Counted from the stretch's first letter, positions 41,001-49,636 are shown. The stretch is DNA of 64,000 nt from Micromonospora echinospora (GCF_900091495.1 NZ_LT607413.1:1488001-1552000), one strand, 5' to 3'. The notes: generated by a model not told the origin, from the sequence alone. A program made the numbers and translations.

Positions 41001-41179
41001 GCGGTGAAGAGCCGGTTCTGCAACTCCTGGTTGTTGACCTCGACCCCGCCGGCCGCGCGGACCGGCTGGGCCAGGGTCAGCGAGACGACCACGGCGGTCG
41101 CCACGGCGACCATCCGGCCGAAGAAGGCTCGGCGGCGGCGGTTCCTATATCGGATCTCGGGCACGGCTGTTCGTGACAC
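38093..41179 (-). CDS. Large secreted protein (1028 aa), unrecognised family
   Basis: Signal peptide: basic RYRNRRRRAFFGRMVAVATA, hydrophobic core, cleavage after QPVRAAGG. Residues about 40-300 are helical. About residues 330-400 contain two hydrophobic helices (NNFIPAVAGLGLGEAIFSMS and TGNVLGAITSVLPLF) that could enter a membrane. A coiled coil follows (MHSRFDRLEQGLTNLYGDMI, then LQNATNAQLANLETQLLRLM). The C-terminal 500 residues are mixed, with several cysteines. Helices, hydrophobic hairpin, coiled coil and secretion recall alpha-helical pore-forming proteins, but that is inference. GTG 41179 has GGGGGAAG upstream. Confidence 0.75.
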   Translation of the reverse strand: MSRTAVPEIRYRNRRRRAFFGRMVAVATAVVVSLTLAQPVRAAGGVEVNNQELQNRLFTAYARLHNPGPNGLRDMMLSADLVGYREKNPYATTEQLHQRMASMRSWYDQNLTAQDLERPAFDYAMKLLNLTALHPAGAQAAPIIRDLLESTIGKDIKTWAVTSDYVAGSKFQHTAFSQLYAIQDLIWSRVNQRGSIDSAFRAAWDGAIGAGMNISANATTDQLLADPVIATNVNVQALMDQLTNSTGYLQEGQEQLAAKLELISAQNDATLALMKELDAKYPVAPGAPRPTLAEQQNQRDLAAERQKIIDGAATAIEILSTLLGFADPRAGKIAAGVGKAAVQVATAINNFIPAVAGLGLGEAIFSMSTLTLTGNVLGAITSVLPLFSGVPSPEQVMLDELAKIRQDIATLNTNMHSRFDRLEQGLTNLYGDMINRFDEMMRLQNATNAQLANLETQLLRLMPRLDMWGAEIIKGQQEDILYDTNLMMNKYIDYEERYGQPIPSYNGGGDRYTEPEGILRTAATTLSTRAPLTGPSTGWSTTDPVQALNTWEPNGALGYLEWYAGNQYGLPTSSTLTKPNPATWSFAARGYGVLALQNPDYAKQVSATETARIISTGQDILTVNRALSKPKSTPGADGKRTNVLFTGLTADYLNAVGDLRLKLTAVRKKYSDDKEYNLFGPIDQAMPDAGKLTDPAGVQPCNGAPGYLSRPNNIALSSAPSVFAFAQYAHPDKPKMSLCYDAGMVNITRSSTTKFYITKASLRVQMRLRVQWGSEVRDYQVRTLTTPLGETCREYRDTGEFAFCYGLEDYLDNWDSVYKPMFESGATYSGNEQVNTDVRTRMTNFLAGRQAAYYGQVYDDLNNEASDIHRSNAEVTRVVKLLKAYTQLGFGRTLMQDDLLNAALFGSGRIVGDDSDANMVKDTFATALAAYAHCNAPARGASCTAGNGAFDPLAGQRHLTDCVAGGSEEMWDPVGNCIVAKAKSRHGLLTERYEAASVRIANGDYAEGMPEVEAVITGLTMIDASVRG

Positions 41180-41319
41180 AGGTCTTCCCCCGTAGTGATG
41201 TGGGCGGGAACGAGTGTCAGGCACGCCAATGGGAGTCGGGTGGGATCCGGAGTCGGCACGGTCCCACTGGGATCCCACCGGCCGGTGCTACCGCTGCGGG
41301 CCACCGCCGGGCCGGAGGG

Positions 41320-41332
41320 TCCATCAGATGGA
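41320..41332. promoter_or_regulatory. TCCATC-A-GATGGA inverted repeat upstream of the secreted-protein gene
   Basis: Perfect 6-bp arms with a one-base spacer, in the 270-bp region between the AfsR-type gene and the secreted-protein gene. The same arms occur with a 3-base spacer at 44358-44372, upstream of the AfsR-type gene itself. A shared regulator is suggested. Confidence 0.5.
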
Positions 41333-41377
41333 CGCGTCGGGCCATCCGGCGGACGGGATCGGGCCGACCGGACGGTG

Positions 41378-41415
41378 CCACGCTACCCGGGAAGCCAGGC
41401 CCACGCTACCCGGGA
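41378..41415. repeat. 15-bp direct repeat, period 23 bp, in the same upstream region
   Basis: CCACGCTACCCGGGA occurs at 41378 and 41401. Direct repeats spaced by about two helical turns are how SARP-type regulators recognise promoters. The sequence differs from the classical SARP TCGA-containing heptamer, so the link to the adjacent regulator is inference. Confidence 0.45.
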
Positions 41416-41446
41416 GGCCGGGTGCCGGTCCCCGGGCACGGGATCC

Positions 41447-44296
41447 TCAGTCGACGGTCCGGCCGCCCGGACCGCCCGGCCAGGGAGCGTGTACGCGCAG
41501 CAGCGCATTCACCTCGTCCCGGGAGAGCTGCCAGCCCTGCTGCCGGGCGGTGGCCCACTGCTCCCCGGTGAGCGCCTCCCGAACGGTCGCCACCTGCCGG
41601 GGCGAGTCCACCGGGTCCATCAGGTCCGGCACGAAGCCGTACCGGGACCCGTGCCGCTCCACCGCCGCGAGCAGGGCGGCACCGTCCTCCGGTCGGCCCA
41701 GACCGGCCAGCGCCGCGGCGGCCGTGTGCACGATGACCAGCCACGAGGTGACGTCGCTGTCGCGTTCCAGCAGGTCGAGTACGGACACCCCGGCAGCCAG
41801 CGCGCCGGCCGGATCGGTCAGGTCGAGAGCCACCTTCATCGCCAACCAGGACGACGAGGCCTCGACGAAACCGTGCCCGCAGCGCCGCGCGACCTGCACG
41901 GACTCCGCCAGGTCGACCCGCGCCCGGTCGACCTGGCCGGCGATCCGGCGCAGCATCCCCAACGCCGACAGGGCCTCCGCCTCGATCGCCGGTTCCCCCA
42001 CCTGCCGGGCCAGCGCCACTGCCGAGCCGGCATCGGCGATGGCGTCCGGGACGGCGGTCACGCCGGCCACCGTCTCGAAGAGTGCCCGGTACGCCAGGGC
42101 CAGCGCCCCGGTCACGGTGTCCCCCGCCTCGTCGGCGGCGTCGACCGCGTCGCGCATAGACCGGCCGGCAGCCGCCGGGTCACCGGCCAGGTACGCCAGC
42201 CCGCCCAGACCGATCAGCGCGCGGGCCCGTACGCCCGGCTCGGCGTCCGGGGCAGCCGCCGACGCAGCCTGCAACCAGCCGGTCCCCTCGACGATCTGCC
42301 CGGTCCGGTACCAGTACATGGCCAGGGCCCCGCCCAGCCGCAGCGCGTACCGGCCGTCACCGGCCGCCAGCGCCGAGGCGAACGCCAGCCGGATCTCGGC
42401 CTGCCGCTGCGCCAGGCCGGCCAGCACCACCCCCGATTCCGGGCCCCGGACCTGCCGCTCGGCTTCCTCCGCGTACCGCAGCACCCAGTCCCGGTGGGCG
42501 GCCTGCGCGGCGGCCAGCTCCGCCGGGTCCAGCCGGGAGCGGCCGTACTGCCGGAGGGTCTCCAGCAGTCGGAACCGGCGCGGATCGGTGCCCGGCTCCA
42601 CCATCACCAGTGACTTGCGGACCAGCGCGGCGACCGGGGCCAGCGCCGGCCCGCCGACGACGGCCCCGGCCGCCGCCAGGTCGAACCCGCCGCCGAAGAC
42701 GCTCAGCCAGCGGAAGACCCGTTGCTGCGCCGCGTCGAGCAGGTGGTAGCTCCAGTCCACCGCGTCCACCAGGCTGCGATGCCGATCCGGTACGCCGGTC
42801 GGGCCGTCGGCCAGCAGCGCGAACCGGTCGTCGAGCCCGCCGGCGATCTGCTCCACCGACAGCACCTGGCAGTGTGCCGCCGCCAGTTCGATGGCCAGCG
42901 GTAGCCGGTCCAGTTCGGCGCAGATCGTACGGATCTTCTCCCGGTCGCCCGGCCCGGGCGCCCAGTCCGGCGCGACCGCCGCCGCCCGCTGGTCGAACAG
43001 CTCCGCTGCCTGCTCGCCGGAGAGCACCGGCACCTCGAACACCGCCTCGCCCGCCACCCGCAGCGGCTCGCGGCTGGTCGCCAGGACCCGCAAGCCGCCG
43101 CACCGGGCCAGCAGCGTGGCCACCGCCGTCCCGACCGGGGCCACCAGGTGTTCGCAGTTGTCGAGAAGCAGCAGCAGTTCACGCGCACCGAGTACCGTCG
43201 CGAGCTGCTCCAGCGTCGCGACCGCCGGTAGGCCCAACGCCGCCCCGACGGTCTCCACCAGTAGCTCCGGTGCACCCAGGCCGGCCAGCTCCACCAGCCA
43301 CGGGCCGTCGGTGTCCGGTCGGCTCCGGGCCACCTGAAGGGCCAGCGTCGTCTTGCCGACCCCACCGGGGCCGGTCAACGTGACCAGCCGGTGCTGCCCG
43401 AGCATCCGGTCCACCGCGGCCCGCTCGCCGGGCCGGTCCAGCAACCGGTTGACCTCGAACGGCAGGTTGCGGGTGCGCTCCGGCAGCGTCGGGGCGGGCC
43501 CGGTCACCGCAGCCGTCCCGGACGGGCCGGCCAGCTCCGGATCCTGCCGCAGCACCGCGCTCTCCAGGTGCCGCAACGCCGGCCCCGGGTCGAGGCCCAG
43601 TTCGTCGGCGAACACCGCGCGGGCGGCACGCAGGGCGTCCAGTGCCTCCCGCTGCCGGCCGGCCCGGTAGAGGGCGAGGGCGTACAACTCGTGGCCGCGT
43701 TCCCGGAACGGGTATTCGGCGGCGTGCCCGGCCAGGTCACCGACCACAGCCGCGTGTTCACCGAGCGCCAGCAGGGCGGCGTACCGCTCCTCGACGGCGT
43801 CCAGCCGCAGACCGGTCAGCCGGGTCACCTCGGGCTGCACGAAGGCGTACCCGGCGAACTCGGCGTACGGCTCGCCACGCCACCTGGCCAACGCCTCGTC
43901 GAGCAGGTGGAGCGCCTCGGCCGGATCGCCCTGCCGCAACGCCCGGACGCCCAGAGCCACCCGGCCGGCGAAGAGCTCCGCGTCCACGTTGTCCGCCGCC
44001 AGCCGCAGCACGTATCCCGGCCCCTGCCGGGCCAGCAGCTCGCCCTGCGGGCCGGCGTTCCGCCCCGGGTCGAGGGCCCGACGCAGCTGCTTGACGTAGC
44101 CGTACAGAGTGGTCAGTGCTGGTGCCTTGGTGTCCGCCCAGACCAGGTCGATGATCCGTTCGACCGGCACCAGCCGTTGCCGGGCGAGCAGCAGCACTGC
44201 CAGGACCGCACGCTGGCGGGTGCCGCCCAGGTCGACCGGTTGCCCGTCGACCGTCGCCACCATGGGTCCGAGCACCCCGACTCGCACGTCCACCAC
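41447..44296 (-). CDS. AfsR/SARP-family transcriptional regulator with NB-ARC and TPR-like regions
   Basis: A 949-residue regulator. Residues 1-95 are an OmpR-type winged helix (VLGPMVATVDGQPVDLGGTR and QRAVLAVLLLARQRLV); 95-245 the bacterial transcriptional activation domain (VDAELFAGRVALGVRALRQG). NB-ARC ATPase motifs follow: Walker A GPGGVGKTTLAL near residue 308, Walker B LLLLDNCEHL. The C-terminal half is helical repeats. GTG 44296 is taken because GGGAGG lies 10 nt upstream; the frame is open further. This class activates antibiotic or secretion genes. It reads towards the 1028-aa secreted-protein gene. Confidence 0.9.
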   Translation of the reverse strand: MVDVRVGVLGPMVATVDGQPVDLGGTRQRAVLAVLLLARQRLVPVERIIDLVWADTKAPALTTLYGYVKQLRRALDPGRNAGPQGELLARQGPGYVLRLAADNVDAELFAGRVALGVRALRQGDPAEALHLLDEALARWRGEPYAEFAGYAFVQPEVTRLTGLRLDAVEERYAALLALGEHAAVVGDLAGHAAEYPFRERGHELYALALYRAGRQREALDALRAARAVFADELGLDPGPALRHLESAVLRQDPELAGPSGTAAVTGPAPTLPERTRNLPFEVNRLLDRPGERAAVDRMLGQHRLVTLTGPGGVGKTTLALQVARSRPDTDGPWLVELAGLGAPELLVETVGAALGLPAVATLEQLATVLGARELLLLLDNCEHLVAPVGTAVATLLARCGGLRVLATSREPLRVAGEAVFEVPVLSGEQAAELFDQRAAAVAPDWAPGPGDREKIRTICAELDRLPLAIELAAAHCQVLSVEQIAGGLDDRFALLADGPTGVPDRHRSLVDAVDWSYHLLDAAQQRVFRWLSVFGGGFDLAAAGAVVGGPALAPVAALVRKSLVMVEPGTDPRRFRLLETLRQYGRSRLDPAELAAAQAAHRDWVLRYAEEAERQVRGPESGVVLAGLAQRQAEIRLAFASALAAGDGRYALRLGGALAMYWYRTGQIVEGTGWLQAASAAAPDAEPGVRARALIGLGGLAYLAGDPAAAGRSMRDAVDAADEAGDTVTGALALAYRALFETVAGVTAVPDAIADAGSAVALARQVGEPAIEAEALSALGMLRRIAGQVDRARVDLAESVQVARRCGHGFVEASSSWLAMKVALDLTDPAGALAAGVSVLDLLERDSDVTSWLVIVHTAAAALAGLGRPEDGAALLAAVERHGSRYGFVPDLMDPVDSPRQVATVREALTGEQWATARQQGWQLSRDEVNALLRVHAPWPGGPGGRTVD

Positions 44297-44357
44297 GTCC
44301 CCGCCACCTCCCACCGGTGCACACGATGCTACGGGCACCACCAGCGCCGCCTGGAGA

Positions 44358-44372
44358 TCCATCAGGGATGGA
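44358..44372. promoter_or_regulatory. TCCATC-AGG-GATGGA inverted repeat upstream of the AfsR-type gene
   Basis: Same 6-bp arms as the site at 41320, here with a 3-base spacer, about 60 bp before the start of the AfsR-type gene. It could be an autoregulatory site. Confidence 0.45.
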
Positions 44373-44445
44373 CAGTCCGGCTGATGAGACGCTCCCGGGC
44401 GGTGTGCGGCTGGGGTACGGGCCGGACAGCCGAGCAGCCACGACC

Positions 44446-44475
44446 TTGACAGGAGGGGCATCGATCTACTTAAGA
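44446..44475 (+). promoter_or_regulatory. Promoter candidate for the M23 peptidase gene
   Basis: TTGACA (44446-44451), an 18-bp spacer and TTAAGA (44470-44475), about 90 bp before the ATG at 44565. The -35 box is perfect and the -10 box keeps 4 of 6 consensus positions. Confidence 0.45.
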
Positions 44476-44564
44476 TCCAAACCCCCTGCGATCGAGAGTC
44501 GTCGTTGCTGGAAGTCACGCATGACACGCCGAGCGATCGTGACCCGACGTGACCGAGGAAACGC

Positions 44565-45371
44565 ATGCGGCGAACCGATGGAGCAGCGGTGGAAGACGGG
44601 CAGTCGCCGTACCGGATCGACCGTCGCCACCTGCTCGGGGTGATCACCGCCGCGCTCGCTGCCGGCGTCATCCCGGAGGCGTGGCTCGCGGAGGCGGCGT
44701 ACGGTGCCACGCCCCGGTGGAACCGGCCCTTCGACAAGCATGTCCCGGTCACGTCGCCGTTCGGGCCCCGCCGGGACCCGATCACTGGCGAGACCCGGCA
44801 GCACAACGGCACGGACTACAGCTACGCCGGGATCCTCGGCTACCCGGCCCGGTCGATCGCCGCAGGCACGGTGACGGGTGTCAGCTACAACGCGAGCGGC
44901 TTCGGCCACCACGCGATCGTCACCCACGCCGACGGCTGGCGGAGCATCTACGCGCACCTGCGGGAGGCCCCCGTGGTGGGGACGGGCGCCCAGGTCGCCG
45001 CCGGGCAGCACGTCGGCAACGTCGGTTCGACCGGGCGCTCGACCGGTCCACACCTGCACCTCGAGGTCATCCAACCGAACGGGGCGAGAGTCAACCCCGA
45101 GTCGATCCTCGCGGGCGCTCCGCTGGCCGGGGCGCCCGGACAGCCACCCGGAATTCTCACCAAGGACGGACTGATGTACCTCATCTGGAGCACCGGCGGC
45201 ACCGGCTACCTGGTCACCCCCAACCGCGTCATCGGGCTGCGGTCGATGGCGCACTACAACCTGTTCAAGCGGATCATCAACTCGAACCAGGCCGCCGCCC
45301 AGCCTGAGGTCTTCAACCAGTTGGAGATCGACCAGATCAACGCCTACCTCAACGGGCACGTTCCGGCCTGA
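44565..45371 (+). CDS. Exported M23 (LytM-type) metallopeptidase
   Basis: A 268-residue cell-wall endopeptidase. The N-terminus carries a twin-arginine-like signal (DRRHLLGVITAALAAGVIPE). The M23 zinc site is complete: His and Asp in QHNGTDYSY near residue 80, and the HxH in GPHLHLEV near residue 162. The last 75 residues (MYLIWSTGGTGYLVT onward) form an unclassified C-terminal module also seen as a tail of secreted actinobacterial proteins. GAGGAAA precedes ATG 44565. It should cut peptidoglycan cross-links. Confidence 0.88.
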   Translation: MRRTDGAAVEDGQSPYRIDRRHLLGVITAALAAGVIPEAWLAEAAYGATPRWNRPFDKHVPVTSPFGPRRDPITGETRQHNGTDYSYAGILGYPARSIAAGTVTGVSYNASGFGHHAIVTHADGWRSIYAHLREAPVVGTGAQVAAGQHVGNVGSTGRSTGPHLHLEVIQPNGARVNPESILAGAPLAGAPGQPPGILTKDGLMYLIWSTGGTGYLVTPNRVIGLRSMAHYNLFKRIINSNQAAAQPEVFNQLEIDQINAYLNGHVPA

Positions 45372-45393
45372 CCCCTCGCCGGCACCGGTTCCC

Positions 45394-46002
45394 TCACCCG
45401 TCGGCCGCGATCGCGGCGATCATGGCGTGCGGCCGATGGGTGCCGTCGCCGGGTCGCCGCCGATGCTCGACCGTCGTGAAGCCGGCCCGCGCCAGCCGCG
45501 CCGAGAACTCCTCGACGGGCCAGCGATAGGCGGTCACGACCTTGTGGTCGAAGGCGCCGACCTCGTCACCGTCGAAGAAGCCGACCACCAACGTCCCCGC
45601 CGGGGCCATCACTCGCCGGAACCCGTCGAGCACGCCCCCGAGCTGCTGCCACGGTAGGTGGATCAACGAGTACCAGGCCAGGATGCCGGCGACGGAGTGG
45701 TTCGCCACGTCGAGCTTCTCCAGCGACCCGAGCTGGTACCTGCCGTCCGGGTAGGCCGCCCGTGCGTGGGCGATGAACTCGGGGACCATGTCGATCCCCT
45801 GTGCGTCGACGCCCAGGGAACGCAGGTAGTTGGTGATGTGGCCGGGTCCACAGCCCAGGTCGAGCACCGTGCCGGACCGGTTCGACAGGTGTCGCCCGAT
45901 GAAGGCGAGGTCGTCGGCGTGCACCTGCTGGCTCGTGCCGAACAGCTCGATGTAGAGATCCGCGACGGACCCGTATGCCTGCCTCACGCGCTCCAGGGTC
46001 AC
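45394..46002 (-). CDS. SAM-dependent class I methyltransferase
   Basis: A 202-residue methyltransferase. Motif I, VLDLGCGPGHITNYL, binds the SAM carboxypropyl end. Later motifs GIDMVPEFIAHARAAYP and LAWYSLIHLPWQQLGGVL fit the UbiE/MenG-like fold. I used GTG 46002, which starts at the family's usual position; the ribosome-binding site is weak and the frame remains open upstream to 46194. The acceptor is unknown. The gene faces away from the GH43 gene. Confidence 0.85.
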   Translation of the reverse strand: MTLERVRQAYGSVADLYIELFGTSQQVHADDLAFIGRHLSNRSGTVLDLGCGPGHITNYLRSLGVDAQGIDMVPEFIAHARAAYPDGRYQLGSLEKLDVANHSVAGILAWYSLIHLPWQQLGGVLDGFRRVMAPAGTLVVGFFDGDEVGAFDHKVVTAYRWPVEEFSARLARAGFTTVEHRRRPGDGTHRPHAMIAAIAADG

Positions 46003-46166
46003 CGCGCGACTATACGAGCCCCGGACGCCACCTGACGCCGTAGCCGCCCCCGGCAGCGCGTGCGACGAACGGGGCCTGGTGATGTGGTACGTGACGCGGG
46101 TCCCGCTGCAGAAGGTGGTGGCGGCCTGGTAACTTTCTCGACCCAGGGCGCGCAGGGAGGCAGCGG

Positions 46167-47729
46167 ATGACTCCGGCCCAGGCCCGTACGGCAACGGCCA
46201 ACGCGGACGGCTGGACCGACGGCACGTTCACCAATCCGGTGGTCCCCGGCTTCCACCCGGACCCGAGCGTGTGCCGGGTCGGCGACGACTACTACCTGGC
46301 CTGTTCCAGCTTCGAGTGCTTCCCCGGCGTGCCCCTCTTCCACAGCCGGGACCTGGTGCACTGGGAGCAGATCGGCAACGTGCTGGACCGGCCGGGCCAG
46401 TTGGTCCTGCCCGCGACGACGGCGTCCTCCGGAGGCGTCTACGCGCCGACGTTGCGGCACCACGACGGGCGCTTCTGGCTGATCGTCACCAACGTCGCGG
46501 ACGGCGGCGGCAACCTGCTGGTCACCGCCGAGGACCCGGCCGGTCCCTGGTCGGATCCGGTCCGCCTGCCGGACGTCGCCGGCATCGACCCCGACCTGGC
46601 CTGGGACGACGAGGGCAACTGCTGGTGCACCTACGCCGGCATCGAGCAGGTGCGCATCGACCCGTACACCGGGCGGGCGCTCGGGCCGCCGCGCCGGTTG
46701 TGGTCCGGCCCACCGGGCGCGCAGGCGCCGGAGGCGCCGCACCTGTACCGGATCGGCGAGCACTGGTACCTGCTGATCGCCGAGGGCGGCACCGAGCGCG
46801 GGCACGCCGTCTCGATCGCCCGCGCGTCGGCGCCCGACGGGCCGTACGAGCCGTGCCCGGACAACCCGATCCTGACCCACCGGGGCACCAACCGTCCGAT
46901 CCAGAACACCGGCCACGGCGACCTCGTCGAGGCCGCCGACGGGTCGTGGTGGATGGTGCTGCTCGGCGTACGGCCACAGGGCGGCACCCCCGGCTGGCAC
47001 GTGCTCGGACGGGAGACGTTCCTGGCCCCGGTGACCTGGGTCAACGGCTGGCCGGTGGTCGGCGGGGTGACCCCGGTGACGACCGCGCCACCGTGGCCCG
47101 CCCGCCCCGTGCCGGCGCCCCCGGCCCGGGACGACTTCGACGCCGGGTCCCTGCACCCGCGCTGGGTCTCGCTGCGCTCCCGGCCGGCCGAGGTCTGGTC
47201 GCTGACCGAGCGGCCGGGCTGGCTCACGCTGCGGGCGCGCGGCGCGTCGCTGGACGAGCGCGATGTCACCTTCGTCGGCCGTCGGCAGCAGCACCTCTCC
47301 TGCCGGGCCCGTACGCTGGTCGACCCGGCCGGCGGACGCGGCGGGCTCGCCGTACGCCTCGACGAGCGCCACCACCACGAGATCGAGGTCGGCGACGGCG
47401 AGGTCCGGGTGGTCGCGCGGATCGGATCGGTGCTCTCGACGGTGGCCACCCGACCGGTCCCGGCCGGTCCGGTCCGGCTCCGGGTCGACGTGCACGCCCC
47501 GTCCCCCGGCGACTGGCATCCCGGCAAGGAGCCCGACACGCTCCGGTTCGGCGTCGAGCGGGCCGACGGCACCCTCGACGTGCTGGCCGAGTTGGACGGC
47601 CGGCACCTGTCGACGGAGGTCGCCGGTGGCTTCACCGGCCGCGTGATCGGGATGTACGCGGCGGCCGGCAGCGTCCACTTCGACTGGTTCGACTACGCCG
47701 ACTCCGGGGAGAGCAACCGTGCCCCCTGA
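46167..47729 (+). CDS. GH43-family glycoside hydrolase (beta-xylosidase/arabinofuranosidase type)
   Basis: A 520-residue intracellular enzyme. The five-blade propeller begins PVVPGFHPDPSVCRVGDDYY, with the catalytic-base Asp in HPDPS. The pKa-modulating Asp is in GIDPDLAWDD and the general-acid Glu in AQAPEAPHLYR. The C-terminal 170 residues form the beta-sandwich domain of the two-domain GH43 enzymes. There is no signal peptide, so it acts on imported xylo- or arabino-oligosaccharides. GGGAGG precedes ATG 46167. Confidence 0.9.
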   Translation: MTPAQARTATANADGWTDGTFTNPVVPGFHPDPSVCRVGDDYYLACSSFECFPGVPLFHSRDLVHWEQIGNVLDRPGQLVLPATTASSGGVYAPTLRHHDGRFWLIVTNVADGGGNLLVTAEDPAGPWSDPVRLPDVAGIDPDLAWDDEGNCWCTYAGIEQVRIDPYTGRALGPPRRLWSGPPGAQAPEAPHLYRIGEHWYLLIAEGGTERGHAVSIARASAPDGPYEPCPDNPILTHRGTNRPIQNTGHGDLVEAADGSWWMVLLGVRPQGGTPGWHVLGRETFLAPVTWVNGWPVVGGVTPVTTAPPWPARPVPAPPARDDFDAGSLHPRWVSLRSRPAEVWSLTERPGWLTLRARGASLDERDVTFVGRRQQHLSCRARTLVDPAGGRGGLAVRLDERHHHEIEVGDGEVRVVARIGSVLSTVATRPVPAGPVRLRVDVHAPSPGDWHPGKEPDTLRFGVERADGTLDVLAELDGRHLSTEVAGGFTGRVIGMYAAAGSVHFDWFDYADSGESNRAP

Positions 47730-47898
47730 CCGGGCCCACCGGCCGCAGGGCGATCCGACCCGGCCCGTGACGTGCTGACCGCCACCGCCACCGAACTGGC
47801 GCTCGCGCTCGGACGCGGGGAGCGGACGCCACGGATCGGCCTGGAGCTGGCCACCACCCTCTCCGCCCGGGAGAGCACCGCCCCACCGGAAGGTCGAA

Positions 47899-48900
47899 GT
47901 GGCTGAGCAGCGGCACGACGAGGAGCCACAACCGCAAGTTGTCGCGGACATCGACCTGGGTGCCGTCCGGGCGTTCCTCGCGGTGGTCGACGACCGCTAC
48001 TTCGGCGAGGCGGCCGCTCGCCTGCGGATGAGCCAGCAGGCGGTGTCCAAACGCATCGCCGCACTGGAACGCGACCTCGGGGTGCGCCTGTTCACGCGTG
48101 CGCCACGGGGTGCCTCCCTCACCGTCGACGGTCAGGCGTTCCTGCCCCACGCCCGCGACCTGATGAGGCTCGCGGAGCGCGCCGTCGGCTCGGTCCGGCC
48201 CGGCCGGCGCGCGTTGCGGGTGGACGTGCTGAACCGGCGGATCGGGCCGGCCGGCCTGTTACGCGACTTCCACCGGGCGCAACCGGAGACCGAGCTGGAC
48301 GTGGTGACCCTGGTCGAGTCGGACGCCGCCGCCGCGATCGCCGCCGTCGAGGCCGGCACGGTCGACGCGACGTTCCGGGCGGTCACCGTACCGCCGGAGG
48401 AGCTGCCGCCGGGCATTCGCGCCGCGCGTGTCCTGGACGACCCGCACCAACTGCTGACCGGACCGGCCCACCCGCTCGCCGCCGCCCGCCACGTCACCAT
48501 GGCCGACCTGTCCGGCTTGCGGATCTGGATCCCCGGGATCGTTCCCGGCACCGAATGGGCCGCCTACTACGACGTCCTGGCCGCCGAGTTCGGCCTCACC
48601 ATCGAACGGATCGGTCCCAATTTCGGCACCGACCACCTTCTCGACGTGCTGGCCGACTCACCGACGCTCACCTCGCTGGTCGGTGAGCGGACGCGCATGA
48701 TCTGGCCGCAGGACTACGACCTGCGCCGTGTCCCGGTCCGCGACCCCACACCGGTCTACCCGCACTTCCTCGTCTGGCACACCGACAACCCGCATCCGGG
48801 ACTGGCCGCGCTACGCAGCCACATCGCGTCCGTGCCGAACCGCCACCGCACCACCGATGCCTGGGTCCCGGTGTGGGCGGCCGAGCCGGCCACGCCCTGA
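47899..48900 (+). CDS. LysR-family transcriptional regulator
   Basis: A 333-residue LTTR. The N-terminal winged helix is LGAVRAFLAVVDDRYFGEAA with FGEAAARLRMSQQAVSKRIA, then LERDLGVRLFTRAPRG. The effector-binding periplasmic-binding-like domain fills residues 95-320. GTG 47899 is preceded by GGAAGGTCGAA. It may control the GH43 gene just upstream or the acetyltransferase facing it; no binding site was recognised. Confidence 0.9.
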   Translation: MAEQRHDEEPQPQVVADIDLGAVRAFLAVVDDRYFGEAAARLRMSQQAVSKRIAALERDLGVRLFTRAPRGASLTVDGQAFLPHARDLMRLAERAVGSVRPGRRALRVDVLNRRIGPAGLLRDFHRAQPETELDVVTLVESDAAAAIAAVEAGTVDATFRAVTVPPEELPPGIRAARVLDDPHQLLTGPAHPLAAARHVTMADLSGLRIWIPGIVPGTEWAAYYDVLAAEFGLTIERIGPNFGTDHLLDVLADSPTLTSLVGERTRMIWPQDYDLRRVPVRDPTPVYPHFLVWHTDNPHPGLAALRSHIASVPNRHRTTDAWVPVWAAEPATP

Positions 48901-48965
48901 CCGCACCACAAAGGACGGCACCTGCGGCGGGCCTGCGCCGGGACGCTCGGCGCGGACCCACCGGT

Positions 48966-49520
48966 TCAGGCGTTCCAGCTCCTGCGTTCGGCGGCCGCCG
49001 GGCCGGTCACGAGCGTGTTCGGCCCGACGTCCCTGGTCACCACGGCCCCAGCGCCGACCACCGAGTTGCGGCCGATCGTGACACCCGGCAGGACGGTCAC
49101 GGCGGCACCGAGCCACACGTTCTCCTCCAGCACGATCGGCGCCGCGTCGGTGTACTCGCGCCGCTGGGCCGGTGGGACCGGGTGCCCGGAGGTGACGAGG
49201 TTCGTCTTCGGGCCGATCATCACGCCGGCCCCGATCCGGATGCCGCCCTGGTCCAGGAACGTGCAGCCCTGGTTCACGAAGACGTTCACGGCGAACTCGG
49301 TGCGCAGGCCGTAGTCGGTGAAGAACGGTGGAAAGATCCGCACGGACTCCGGAAGCGGCCCGGCGAAGATCTGCGCGAACAGTGCCGCGCGTCCCTCCGC
49401 GTCGCCGAAGGGCAGCACGTTCAACCGCGACGTCAGGTCGGTGACCTGATAGATCCGCTCCGCGACGCGGGCGAACTCCGGGGTCTGGACGTACATCCGC
49501 TGAGTTGTCGCACCAGGCAT
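48966..49520 (-). CDS. Maltose/galactoside O-acetyltransferase (hexapeptide repeat)
   Basis: A 184-residue left-handed beta-helix acetyltransferase of the LacA/Maa/NodL type. The N-terminal cap (YVQTPEFARVAERIYQVTD) precedes imperfect hexapeptide repeats: IRIGAGVMIGPKTNLVTSGH with the catalytic His, then IVLEENVWLGAAVTVLPGVT and IGRNSVVGAGAVVTRD. It transfers acetyl from acetyl-CoA to a sugar hydroxyl. It is convergent with the LysR gene. Confidence 0.9.
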   Translation of the reverse strand: MPGATTQRMYVQTPEFARVAERIYQVTDLTSRLNVLPFGDAEGRAALFAQIFAGPLPESVRIFPPFFTDYGLRTEFAVNVFVNQGCTFLDQGGIRIGAGVMIGPKTNLVTSGHPVPPAQRREYTDAAPIVLEENVWLGAAVTVLPGVTIGRNSVVGAGAVVTRDVGPNTLVTGPAAAERRSWNA

Positions 49521-49636
49521 GTGACGATCTCACCAAACGCCATGACCAGGCAGCAAACAACCGACACGCCAGCCACCACAACCAACGGTTGTGAGGTTCA
49601 CGGATGCCGTAGCCTCGTCGAAGCCGGCGGGCGGGA

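Noticed and set aside
41320..41415. CRISPR-like repeat array
   Set aside because: Only two copies each of two different short motifs, no uniform spacers and no cas genes anywhere in the window.
37928..41479. Very long plus-strand frame opposite the 1028-aa protein
   Set aside because: The minus-strand frame has a signal peptide, ribosome-binding site and coherent helices. The plus frame is Val/Gly/Arg-rich as expected for antisense of high-GC coding DNA.
41195..42749. Plus-strand frames opposite the AfsR-type gene
   Set aside because: Antisense shadows: the minus strand carries Walker motifs and BTAD signatures; the plus frames are Pro/Arg/Gly-rich.
46271..47770. Alternate frame through the GH43 gene
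   Set aside because: Arg/Pro-rich shadow of a gene with a complete GH43 catalytic set.
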